Positions 1 through 7,399 of a stretch of DNA of 40,360 nt are shown here, piece after piece. Position numbers and translations under genes: made by a program. Location of the stretch: assembly GCA_043773745.1 (NCBI GenBank), contig JAYVEV010000147.1, forward strand, positions 1-40,360, in the 5' to 3' direction. This DNA comes from UKL13-2 sp043773745 (GTDB taxonomy: Bacteria > Pseudomonadota > Gammaproteobacteria > Burkholderiales > Usitatibacteraceae). The notes beneath the pieces are model-generated. The model was not told the DNA's origin. It did no database searches and saw only the letters and a list, made by a program, of their open reading frames with translations. Numbering within the stretch: the first letter of the stretch is position 1; every line of letters begins with the position of its first letter.

Positions 1-144
1 GTAATGCGCCATGCAACCTCGGGTGAGCTGCGCGCGGCGGCGATTTCAGAAGGCATGGAAACCATGTATGAAAACGGCCTAAAAAAAGCCGTCGCCGGCA
101 TTACCACCATGGAAGAAGTATTACGGGTGACGCGTGAAGACTGA
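1..144 (+). CDS. gspE: Type II secretion ATPase GspE, C-terminal end (partial)
   Basis: An open frame enters from the left edge and stops at TGA 142-144, giving the last 47 residues. The tail reads as an ELRAAAISEGMETM segment followed by GLKKAVAGITTMEEVLRVTRED, the usual ending of GspE/PilB-type secretion ATPases. GspE is the cytoplasmic hexameric ATPase that drives pseudopilus assembly. It sits 49 bases before gspF, the expected order. The catalytic Walker motifs lie outside the window, so GspE rather than PilB rests on the downstream gsp genes. Confidence 0.88.
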   Translation, partial: VMRHATSGELRAAAISEGMETMYENGLKKAVAGITTMEEVLRVTRED

Positions 145-193
145 TTATGCAACTGATATGAATGGCCTCGCCGCCAACAACAAGGGCTAGCGA

Positions 194-1438
194 ATGCCAC
201 TATTCCAGTACAAAGCCGTCAGCACTGACGGCGATATTAAAGAAGGTGTGCTCGAGGGGGCTACCCAGTCAGGCGTCGTCGCGCACTTGCAGTCACTTGG
301 GTTGATCCCCATTCGTGCTGCCGAGGTGGGCGCAGCGGGTGCTGTTGCTACACCGTTGAATTTAAGCGCGGCCGCGCCAACAAAATCATTGTTCGCCAGT
401 GCCATTCTGAGCGCCACCGATCTTTCCCTTATCACCCGTGAGCTGGCGACGCTGTTAAAGGCGGGGCTGCCGCTGGATCGTAGTTTTGAAATTCTGATCA
501 ATCTTGCCGAAAAAGAAAAAATTGCCAGCCTGCTAACAGCCATTCGTAACGAGGTCCGCGGTGGCTCGTCATTGTCAAAAGCGCTCGATCAGCATCGTGA
601 GGTGTTTTCACGTTTCTACATCAACATGGTGAAGGCGGGCGAGGCGGGTGGCGCATTGGGTGCAGTGCTGATGCGGTTGGCAGATCATTTGGATCGCGCC
701 AAGGAACTTAAAGACAGCGTGATCTCGGCGATGATTTATCCAACGATATTATTTGGCACCGCGTTTTGTTCGCTGATGATTTTGTTGACGGTGGTAGTGC
801 CGCAATTCAAGCAAATTTTTGATCAATCCGGCGCGGCACTGTCCAGCGCAACGCGGGCGTTGCTGGCAACAGGGATGTTCCTGCGCAGCAATTGGATGGT
901 CGTGATGGCAATCGCGATGTTTGTAATATGGCTAGTGGCGCGCTCATTCTCGAATCCCGCATCACGCGTCAGATGGGATCGTCGGCTACTCGGATGGCCG
1001 ATTGCGGGAGGACTCATCGCTCGCATCGAGATGGCGCGGTTTTCGCGCTCGTTGGCCACCCTCTTGCAAAACGGTGTGCCATTGCTGGCCTCGCTGGCCA
1101 TTCTGAAAGAGACGTTGGGCAATGCCGTATTTCGCGAGGCGGTTGATTTTGTGGCGCGCGAACTTAAAGAAGGCCGCGGCATGTCCAAGCCGATGATGGA
1201 GGCAAAAATATTTCCCAAGCTGGCCACCCAGATGATTAGCGTTGGCGAGGAAACTGGCCGACTCGATGAAATGCTGTTTCAGGTCGCCGAGGTTTATGAC
1301 CGTCAAGTCGCAGCAGCCACTAAACGTGCGCTGGCTCTTTTGCAGCCGATCATGATTATCGGCTTGGCACTGTTGATTGGTTTCATCATGTTCCTGATTC
1401 TCGACCCCATGCTCAGCATGATGGATATCCCGCTTTAA
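194..1438 (+). CDS. gspF: Type II secretion inner-membrane platform protein GspF
   Basis: The 414-residue product has the usual GspF length. It begins MPLFQYKAV, the family's normal start, and has two copies of the T2SF domain at roughly residues 75-200 and 280-400. Each repeat carries a GLPLDRS/GVPLLAS-type segment and a later GEETG or GEAGG motif. Hydrophobic helices lie near residues 180-205, 230-250 and 380-405. GspF is the polytopic platform protein that couples the GspE ATPase to pseudopilin assembly. An AAGGG ribosome-binding sequence lies upstream of the ATG. PilC of type IV pili is the alternative, but the pseudopilin and secretin genes that follow favour GspF. Confidence 0.95.
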   Translation: MPLFQYKAVSTDGDIKEGVLEGATQSGVVAHLQSLGLIPIRAAEVGAAGAVATPLNLSAAAPTKSLFASAILSATDLSLITRELATLLKAGLPLDRSFEILINLAEKEKIASLLTAIRNEVRGGSSLSKALDQHREVFSRFYINMVKAGEAGGALGAVLMRLADHLDRAKELKDSVISAMIYPTILFGTAFCSLMILLTVVVPQFKQIFDQSGAALSSATRALLATGMFLRSNWMVVMAIAMFVIWLVARSFSNPASRVRWDRRLLGWPIAGGLIARIEMARFSRSLATLLQNGVPLLASLAILKETLGNAVFREAVDFVARELKEGRGMSKPMMEAKIFPKLATQMISVGEETGRLDEMLFQVAEVYDRQVAAATKRALALLQPIMIIGLALLIGFIMFLILDPMLSMMDIPL

Positions 1439-1457
1439 TTATTACCCAGAGGTTGCT

Positions 1458-1919
1458 ATGCATAATGGATCTTCACCCAATCGATTCGCTTCACTTGGTT
1501 TTCGCAAATCCGCGAAAGGTTTTACCCTCATTGAAATTATTATTGTCATCGTCATCATTGGTTTGATTGTGGCGGCGGCGGGCAATCGCATATTCGGTCA
1601 GGGCGATAAAGCCAAAGCAGGTTTGGCGAAAAGCCGCATCGCGGAAATTTCCGCACAGCTTGATTTATATAAGCTGGAAACTGGCCGCTACCCCACTACG
1701 GCAGAAGGTCTTAAAGCCCTGATTCAAGCGCCGTCAGGCGTGGCGAATTGGAATGGGCCGTATGTGAAGAATGCCGATTCAATTAAAGACACCTGGAATA
1801 ACGACATGATTTATCGTTCTCCCGGCAGTGATAACCGGCCATTCGAAATTATTTCGCTGGGGGCCGATGGTAAAGAAGGCGGCGAGGGCGCCAACAAGGA
1901 TGTCACCAGTTGGCAATGA
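1458..1919 (+). CDS. gspG: Major pseudopilin GspG
   Basis: This 153-residue protein has the prepilin peptidase site KG^FTLIEI with Glu at position +5 of the mature protein, after a leader of about 21 residues. The hydrophobic assembly helix follows directly. The C-terminal part shows the GspG signature: GRYPTTAEGLKALI, then DTWNNDMIYRSPG and a DGKEGGEGANKD segment matching the calcium-binding loop of major pseudopilins. It forms the shaft of the periplasmic pseudopilus. The gene starts 19 bases after gspF. Confidence 0.96.
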   Translation: MHNGSSPNRFASLGFRKSAKGFTLIEIIIVIVIIGLIVAAAGNRIFGQGDKAKAGLAKSRIAEISAQLDLYKLETGRYPTTAEGLKALIQAPSGVANWNGPYVKNADSIKDTWNNDMIYRSPGSDNRPFEIISLGADGKEGGEGANKDVTSWQ

Positions 1920-1963
1920 GCAGTAACCTGCTCTAGGCTAGGCCAGTAGCGCCTGCAAACATA

Positions 1964-2449
1964 ATGCGACCGCAAACAATCATCTGCCAGCGTGGCTTTA
2001 CCCTCATCGAAATGGTGGTGGTCATTGTCTTGATCGGTTTGGCCTACACCCTGCTGCCCAAACTGGCGTTTGGCGGGGTCTCAGGGCCAGAGCTGAAATC
2101 AAACGTGCGCGCCGTGGCTACCGGGCTGCGCTTGGCGCGCGATGCAGCGATTAATACCAAGCGCGAAGCGATGCTGACCATCGATCTGGATGCCCGCATA
2201 TTTACGGTGCAAAACGATTCGCGTGTGCATAAATTGAATGAAAAAATTGATGTAAAACTTTATACCGCGCAAGCAGACTTGGTGTCGGAAAAAGTCGGCT
2301 CCATCCGTTTTTTCCCCGATGGCTCATCCAACGGCGGACGGGTTACCGTTGGCGCTGGCGGGCGTGATTTTGCGGTAGATGTGGATTGGCTGACGGGGAG
2401 AGTAACCATTTCCGAGTTGGCTGGATTGGCCGGAGACCCCCGTGGATAG
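1964..2449 (+). CDS. gspH: Minor pseudopilin GspH
   Basis: The 161-residue product has a short leader ending in RG^FTLIEM with Glu at +5, followed by one hydrophobic helix. The body has the GspH/FimT-like pattern: a LRLARDAAINTKREAMLTID segment and a C-terminal IRFFPDGSSNGGRVTV stretch, as in the GspH beta-sheet domain. It is a minor pseudopilin of the pseudopilus tip. Position between gspG and gspI supports the call. The last bases overlap the likely GTG start of gspI. Confidence 0.92.
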   Translation: MRPQTIICQRGFTLIEMVVVIVLIGLAYTLLPKLAFGGVSGPELKSNVRAVATGLRLARDAAINTKREAMLTIDLDARIFTVQNDSRVHKLNEKIDVKLYTAQADLVSEKVGSIRFFPDGSSNGGRVTVGAGGRDFAVDVDWLTGRVTISELAGLAGDPRG

Positions 2450-2897
2450 GGCGTCTTCAGGCATTTGTGCTCGACGCATGTCGCGAAAAGTGCATGGATT
2501 TTCCTTGCTGGAAATTCTTGTTGCCTTCACCTTGCTGGCATTGGCGATGGGTATCCTCATGCAGATTTTTTCGCGCGGCGTTAACGGCGCGGGCTTGGCG
2601 GACAAATACGCCAAAGCAACCATGATGGCCGAATCAAAATTGGCGACTGTCGGCATTGAAAATGTATTGCAGGCCGGTGAGACCACGGGCAAATTTGATG
2701 ATGATTTTCAATGGCGCTTATTGGTGACGCCCTATGTTGAGCCTGTGGCGAAAGACGCCGCCATCAATCCGGCGGATATTGAAGCGCTGATGGCGACGCG
2801 TCTCTACGAGGTGGCACTAACCGTTAGTTTCCAAAGTGATGATAGTCGCGAGCGGCAGGTGACGCTAAATACATTGCTGATCGGTGCTAAGACATGA
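2442..2897 (+). CDS. gspI: Minor pseudopilin GspI
   Basis: The product is up to 151 residues with the prepilin motif HG^FSLLEI (Glu +5) and a helix rich in Ala and Leu. Downstream, ANKYAKATMMAESKLA-like residues match the GspI pattern of a conserved segment after the helix. The GTG at 2442 is preferred because a GGAG lies six bases upstream and the start overlaps the gspH stop by eight bases. The ATG at 2478 would also leave an intact prepilin motif but has no visible ribosome-binding site. GspI nucleates the pseudopilus tip with GspJ and GspK. Confidence 0.9.
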   Translation: MDRASSGICARRMSRKVHGFSLLEILVAFTLLALAMGILMQIFSRGVNGAGLADKYAKATMMAESKLATVGIENVLQAGETTGKFDDDFQWRLLVTPYVEPVAKDAAINPADIEALMATRLYEVALTVSFQSDDSRERQVTLNTLLIGAKT

Positions 2898-3601
2898 AGC
2901 CGCATATCACGACGCTATCTCTTGTAGCCGGCTTCACGCTGCTGGAATTGCTGATTGGCCTCGCTTTGCTGGGCCTGATGATGGTGCTGATTTATTCGGC
3001 GCTCAATGTTGGTATTCGCGCATGGGATGCAGGCGATGCCCGCGTGGGCGAGGGCGCGCAGCAGCGCATTGTGCAAAGTTTTATACGACGGGAATTTTCG
3101 CAGGTATTCCCCGTGCGGTGGCGTGGGATTCCAGAATCCAAAATTGCTTTTGAAGGCACCAAAGACGAGCTACGCTTTGTAACAGCGCTTAATCTGGACG
3201 CCGGTATGAAAGATGGCGGATTGCAATGGGCCCATCTGCAATTGCGCGATGACGCCAATGCGGCGCGGGGGAAAGCACTTTATTTGAAGCGTGAATCATT
3301 CGATTTGCAAGCCAAGGATTGGTCGGGGCTGGACAGTGTGCCAGCGGCGCAAGCCACCAAATTATTGGGCGGTATTACCAGCATGGAAATCAGCTATTTT
3401 GGTGCAGATAATGACACCACCGATCCGCAGTGGGTGAGCGAGTGGAACAATCCCTTGCGGATGCCGCTGTTAATTAAATTTACCTTCAAAACCGAACACG
3501 GCCATGATCCGCCTGAATTGATTGTGCAGCCCAAAATTGGCGAAGAAGCAGGCTGCTATGAAAATAATTTTCAACGCCAATGCGGCGCGCGCCGGGCATG
3601 A
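2894..3601 (+). CDS. gspJ: Minor pseudopilin GspJ
   Basis: The 235-residue protein carries AG^FTLLEL with Glu at +5 and a long hydrophobic helix, then QQRIVQSFIRREFSQVFPVRW, which resembles the RxxF segment of GspJ. It is longer than G, H and I, as expected for this member. The ATG overlaps the gspI stop by ATGA, implying translational coupling. GspJ pairs with GspI and GspK at the pseudopilus tip in the inner membrane and periplasm. Confidence 0.92.
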   Translation: MKPHITTLSLVAGFTLLELLIGLALLGLMMVLIYSALNVGIRAWDAGDARVGEGAQQRIVQSFIRREFSQVFPVRWRGIPESKIAFEGTKDELRFVTALNLDAGMKDGGLQWAHLQLRDDANAARGKALYLKRESFDLQAKDWSGLDSVPAAQATKLLGGITSMEISYFGADNDTTDPQWVSEWNNPLRMPLLIKFTFKTEHGHDPPELIVQPKIGEEAGCYENNFQRQCGARRA

Positions 3602-4578
3602 CCGCGATGCTAAAAAATAATAGCCAGCATGGCATCGCGATTATTATCGTGCTATGGGTCATTACCTTGCTGACCCTGATTGCGGCCAGCTTTGTGACGG
3701 TCATGCGCAGTGATATTCAGGTTGTGACCAACAGCATGAGCCGCGCCAAGGCGGAAGCTGCAGCCCATGCAGGCATTCAGCGGGCGATGTTTGAATTGTT
3801 CAAGCCCGTCAACACCCCAGAGCGCTGGGCGGCGGATGGCGTGCCAAGAGAATGGAGCTATCAAGGTGCGGCAATCACTATTACCATGAACGATGAAGCG
3901 GGCAAAATTGATATCAACACCGCCAGTGAAGCGCTGCTGCGCAGTTTATTCCAGTCGCAAGGATTAACACCCGATGAAGCCGTGGCAATGGTCGATGCAA
4001 TGTATGACTGGCGCGATCCGGATACGGTCAAGCGCCTGCACGGTGCGGAGGAGGCAGAGTATCTCGCGGCAGGCCTGAAATACAAACCCGCCAATGCCCC
4101 TTTTCAAACAATCGAAGAATTAAAGCTGGTGTTAGGCATGACCCCGCAAATTTACGAACGTATTGCGCCGCTCATCACCATTTATTCGCGACAGCCCGGT
4201 GTGTATGCACAGATTGCTTCAAGAGCGGTATTGCGCGCTATCCCGAATGTCACCGATGAACAAGTCGATACCTACCTACAGCTTCGTGAACAAGCGCGCC
4301 TCGCCAAAGCCGCGTTGCCGATCTTTATGGCAGGCACCGCTTATTTGTCCGTCGGCAGTGGCTACATAACGCGGTTGCGCGCCGAGGCCAGACTGGCCGA
4401 TGGCTCAAGTTTTGTGCGGGAGGCTGTGGGCCGTCAATTAGGCAATCCGAAACGCTTCTACGCATTTTTGCAGTGGAAAGAGGGCCGCGAACAAGTAGGC
4501 CAGGAGGCTGCGACCATTCCCGTTGCGACGGCCGGTTTGAGCACCCCTGCCGTAGCGCCACCGGCACAGGTAAACTGA
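3598..4578 (+). CDS. gspK: Minor pseudopilin GspK
   Basis: GspK is the large tip pseudopilin. The helix starts HG^IAIIIVLWVITLLTL and lacks Glu at +5, which is characteristic of GspK. Typical family segments follow: DEAGKIDINTASEALLR, a DAMYDWRDPD stretch, and two helix-hairpin-helix-like regions around residues 90-180. I chose ATG 3598 because it overlaps the gspJ stop as ATGA, the coupling pattern used between other genes here. An upstream in-frame start at 3580 would add six residues. The product is about 326 residues, the normal length. Confidence 0.93.
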   Translation: MTAMLKNNSQHGIAIIIVLWVITLLTLIAASFVTVMRSDIQVVTNSMSRAKAEAAAHAGIQRAMFELFKPVNTPERWAADGVPREWSYQGAAITITMNDEAGKIDINTASEALLRSLFQSQGLTPDEAVAMVDAMYDWRDPDTVKRLHGAEEAEYLAAGLKYKPANAPFQTIEELKLVLGMTPQIYERIAPLITIYSRQPGVYAQIASRAVLRAIPNVTDEQVDTYLQLREQARLAKAALPIFMAGTAYLSVGSGYITRLRAEARLADGSSFVREAVGRQLGNPKRFYAFLQWKEGREQVGQEAATIPVATAGLSTPAVAPPAQVN

Positions 4579-4583
4579 CAGTT

Positions 4584-5924
4584 ATGGCCTCCACTCCCGC
4601 TATCATTTCCCCTAGTGCTACGCGTTCTGCCGCCGAGCGTCTGGGTCTGCACAAGCTGGGCATCACCGATTTTTGGCGGTGGTGGTCGGGAGAGCTCAGA
4701 ACCGCGTTTGCGCCATTCACGGCGCGTTGGCTTCATAACGACGACGATATCACGGAGGTCACCAGTGACGGAGCGTCGTTGACCTTCATCAGCAATTCCA
4801 CTATGCCCAACACGGCCGGCGGTGTCAGGGTTGAGCTGCAAGGGCCAGACTTAGTGGCACGCAACGCTGATGATATTAAGCGCGCCATCAGTGTTGCCTT
4901 CAACGGCCGCGCCAAAGACGTACGGTTGGTCATCTCACCGGCTATGGCGCTACAAAAATCAGTGACGTACCCGGCGGCGACGCTGGAAAATTTGCGTGAT
5001 GTGGTCGCCTTTGATATGGATCGGCAAACCCCGTTTACGGCCGCGCAGGTTTATTTTGATGCGCGCCGCGCTGCCAGAAGTGTGGCCCACAAAAGTACGG
5101 AGGCTAATCCGCTGGCGAATGTTGAATTAATCGCGGTACCACGGCAAACCTTGCAGCCGGTGCTGCAATCTTTGCGCGATGCGGGCGCGAGTCTGCTCAG
5201 CATTGGTGTTGCCCATGACAGCGGCAGTCCCCGCTTTGATCTGCTGCCGCTCGCCGAAAAACCAGCACGTCGTATCACTCGTGGCCAGATCATCAATTTG
5301 GTGTTGCTGGGCTTGCTTGCGGCGCTCGTCATCACTGCTGTCATCGTGCCGATTTGGCAAAAGCGCGAACGCGCGATAGCGCTGCTGCCACTGATGCAAA
5401 AGGCGCAAACCGAAGCCGAGGTCACCCAAAAAATCGAAGCGGAATTCACGCGTTTATGGCAAGAATACAATTTCGCCGTGAGTAAAAAATATTCCACCCA
5501 GCCAGCGCTTGAGGTGGTGGAAGAGTTATCGCGAATATCGCCCGACACGACCTGGCTGATGACCCTTGAACTGAAAACCATCGCCAATAAATCCGGCGGG
5601 CCTATTCATGAGGTGCAATTGACGGGTGAGGCCGCGTCAGCCTCTAAAATGATCGAACTGCTGGAGCAATCCAGATTGTTGCAAAACGCGACCCAGCGGG
5701 CGCAAACCACGCGCGGCAGCCAACCGAGCTTGGAGCGTTTTCAAATTGCGACTGAATTAAGGCCCCGTGCTTTACCGCTCGCCATGTCGCTGGATGAAAT
5801 GAGCGCCGAACCTAATCCGGCCGTATCCGTCGGGGCAGCAGTGGTCAAACCTGCTGCAGCGGTGACATCAACCATACCTGTGCCGGTTTTGAATAAGCCC
5901 GACATGAACGGCAAACCCCAATGA
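4584..5924 (+). CDS. gspL: Type II secretion assembly protein GspL (PilN-like)
   Basis: ATG 4584 lies five bases after the gspK stop; an earlier in-frame ATG at 4473 lies inside gspK and gives an unlikely leader. The product is about 446 residues. The N-terminal half resembles the actin-like cytoplasmic domain (a VAFDMDRQTPF segment matches PilM/GspL-type proteins). A single transmembrane helix follows near residues 235-257 of the protein. The periplasmic part is PilN-like, with EVVEELSRISPDTTWL and a VQLTGEAASASKMIELLEQ stretch. GspL links the GspE ATPase to GspM in the inner membrane. The tail of about 60 residues is rich in Pro, Ala and Val and looks disordered. Confidence 0.86.
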   Translation: MASTPAIISPSATRSAAERLGLHKLGITDFWRWWSGELRTAFAPFTARWLHNDDDITEVTSDGASLTFISNSTMPNTAGGVRVELQGPDLVARNADDIKRAISVAFNGRAKDVRLVISPAMALQKSVTYPAATLENLRDVVAFDMDRQTPFTAAQVYFDARRAARSVAHKSTEANPLANVELIAVPRQTLQPVLQSLRDAGASLLSIGVAHDSGSPRFDLLPLAEKPARRITRGQIINLVLLGLLAALVITAVIVPIWQKRERAIALLPLMQKAQTEAEVTQKIEAEFTRLWQEYNFAVSKKYSTQPALEVVEELSRISPDTTWLMTLELKTIANKSGGPIHEVQLTGEAASASKMIELLEQSRLLQNATQRAQTTRGSQPSLERFQIATELRPRALPLAMSLDEMSAEPNPAVSVGAAVVKPAAAVTSTIPVPVLNKPDMNGKPQ

Positions 5925-6541
5925 TGGCCACATTCAAGACACCCCGGACGAATCGTGCTGCCGCGCTATCGTTGCTGGCGCTGGTCGTTATGGTTGTCAT
6001 TGCCGCCATTGCCGTACCGGTCTATTTTGCGCATGAGCACTATGATGCGGCGAACACGAAAATGTCGCGTTTGCTGGGCGCCTATACCGCGCTGAATCAA
6101 ACCCGCCCCAAGTTACTGCGCTCAATTGAAGTGTTGCGTACCAGAGATGCCAAGAAATTTTATTTGAAAGGCGCGACACCCGCGCTTGCTTCTGCTGAGC
6201 TGCAAGACATAGCGAAATCGATTATTGAAACCAACGGTGGCCGCATTTTATCGACTCAGGCAATGTCGAACAAAGATGACAATGGTTACCGCCAAATTGC
6301 GGCGACGATGCAAATGAGCATGACCATTCAAAATCTACGCCGCGTACTGTACGCAATGGAAACAAAAGTACCTTATCTGTTTGTTGATAGCCTCATCGTG
6401 CGTACTCAAGTGCCGCCCGGTTTCAAGCCGGCACCGGGTGTCGAGCCGGAATTATTCGTGCAGTTTGATGTTGCGGGTTTTACGCCAATTGTCGCGGTGC
6501 CCGCGTCTGCCGCGCAGGCTGAGTCTAGGGGCAAAACATGA
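5921..6541 (+). CDS. gspM: Type II secretion protein GspM (PilO-like)
   Basis: The 206-residue product has one N-terminal transmembrane helix (about residues 13-35) and a periplasmic domain. That domain has the GspM/PilO-like pattern LQDIAKSIIETNGGRILSTQ, then IQNLRRVLYAMETKVPYLFVDSL, matching the GspMb type. It overlaps the gspL stop by ATGA and is itself overlapped by gspN, so L, M and N are probably translated as a coupled set. GspM stabilises GspL in the inner-membrane platform. Sequence conservation in this family is low, so gene order carries part of the call. Confidence 0.85.
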   Translation: MMATFKTPRTNRAAALSLLALVVMVVIAAIAVPVYFAHEHYDAANTKMSRLLGAYTALNQTRPKLLRSIEVLRTRDAKKFYLKGATPALASAELQDIAKSIIETNGGRILSTQAMSNKDDNGYRQIAATMQMSMTIQNLRRVLYAMETKVPYLFVDSLIVRTQVPPGFKPAPGVEPELFVQFDVAGFTPIVAVPASAAQAESRGKT

Positions 6542-7347
6542 TGCCCGCCAAGCGGCTCATGGCTAACCCCATGTTGCGTCGTTATGGCGTGACGGCCGTG
6601 CTTTCTGTGCTGCTGGTCGGCGTCGCAGCGGTGATTGGTTATGAGGTCGACTGGGGCCAAGGCAGAAGCGCGCTTGCTGTCGTGCCCACTAAAGTAGCGG
6701 CACAAAATCCTGAACAGGCGCTGCTGCCCACCTATGTATTGCCGCCGATTGACCCGACATACAAAGAAACGGTGGAGCGGCCACTGTTTATTCCGACCCG
6801 TCGACCCGCGCCAGAGGGAACGGCGTTGGCCGCTGGCAGCATGAAAAAAGGCCAATATAAATTAACCGGCACCGCGATTAACAGCACGATGACTGTCGCC
6901 TATCTGGTTGAAACAGCTTCGGGCAAGGCGTTGAGAGCACTCAAAGGTGCCGAGGTGGGACCGGGTAGCGGCATCAAGGTTGATAAGGTCGAAGCAACCC
7001 GCGTCATTCTGCGACAAGGAGATGAAACCGAAGAGCTGACCCTGCGTACAGCCGCCTCGCCACCGCGGCCTGCTACCGCGGTTGTCGCTGCCCCGCCCGC
7101 GCCGGGCCAACCAATAGTGCAACAGCCGTTTGGTCCGGGTGTACCGCCGCAGGTGGGTGGACTTCCACCGACTGCTGCGCCGGTGTCAGGCATGAACGCG
7201 GTACCACCGGGTGCGAGTGTGGGTGCGGGTGCCGCTGGCGCAGTTAAGCCTGCGAGCGAAGCAAGCTCGCTTTCCCCAGCCGCGCAGGCTGTTGACCCTA
7301 ATGCCGCGTTGCAGCGCCGTCGTCGATTCCAAAATTTGCCGCAGTAA
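6538..7347 (+). CDS. gspN: GspN / GspC-like homology-region protein
   Basis: The 269-residue protein has a short cytoplasmic start, one transmembrane helix near residues 18-36, and an ERPLFIPTRRP motif typical of the N-terminal edge of the GspC/PilP homology region. A small beta domain follows (YKLTGTAINSTMTVAYLVE to about residue 170). The last 100 residues are rich in Pro, Gly and Ala and look disordered. In this T2SS layout the gene is usually called gspN. By its domain it may do the work of GspC, joining the inner platform to the secretin, since no separate gspC is seen in the window. It overlaps gspM by ATGA. Confidence 0.75.
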   Translation: MMPAKRLMANPMLRRYGVTAVLSVLLVGVAAVIGYEVDWGQGRSALAVVPTKVAAQNPEQALLPTYVLPPIDPTYKETVERPLFIPTRRPAPEGTALAAGSMKKGQYKLTGTAINSTMTVAYLVETASGKALRALKGAEVGPGSGIKVDKVEATRVILRQGDETEELTLRTAASPPRPATAVVAAPPAPGQPIVQQPFGPGVPPQVGGLPPTAAPVSGMNAVPPGASVGAGAAGAVKPASEASSLSPAAQAVDPNAALQRRRRFQNLPQ

Positions 7348-7355
7348 ATATTGCA

Positions 7356-7379
7356 GATGCCTATATTGATGCCTATATT
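7356..7379 (+). repeat. Two tandem copies of a 12-base unit
   Basis: The unit GATGCCTATATT occurs twice back to back in the 52-base gap between gspN and gspD, 20 bases before the gspD start. It is AT-rich. It could be a slippage duplication, or a duplicated site that affects gspD expression. Confidence 0.9.
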
Positions 7380-7399
7380 GAAAAGCCCTGGTCTAAAAA

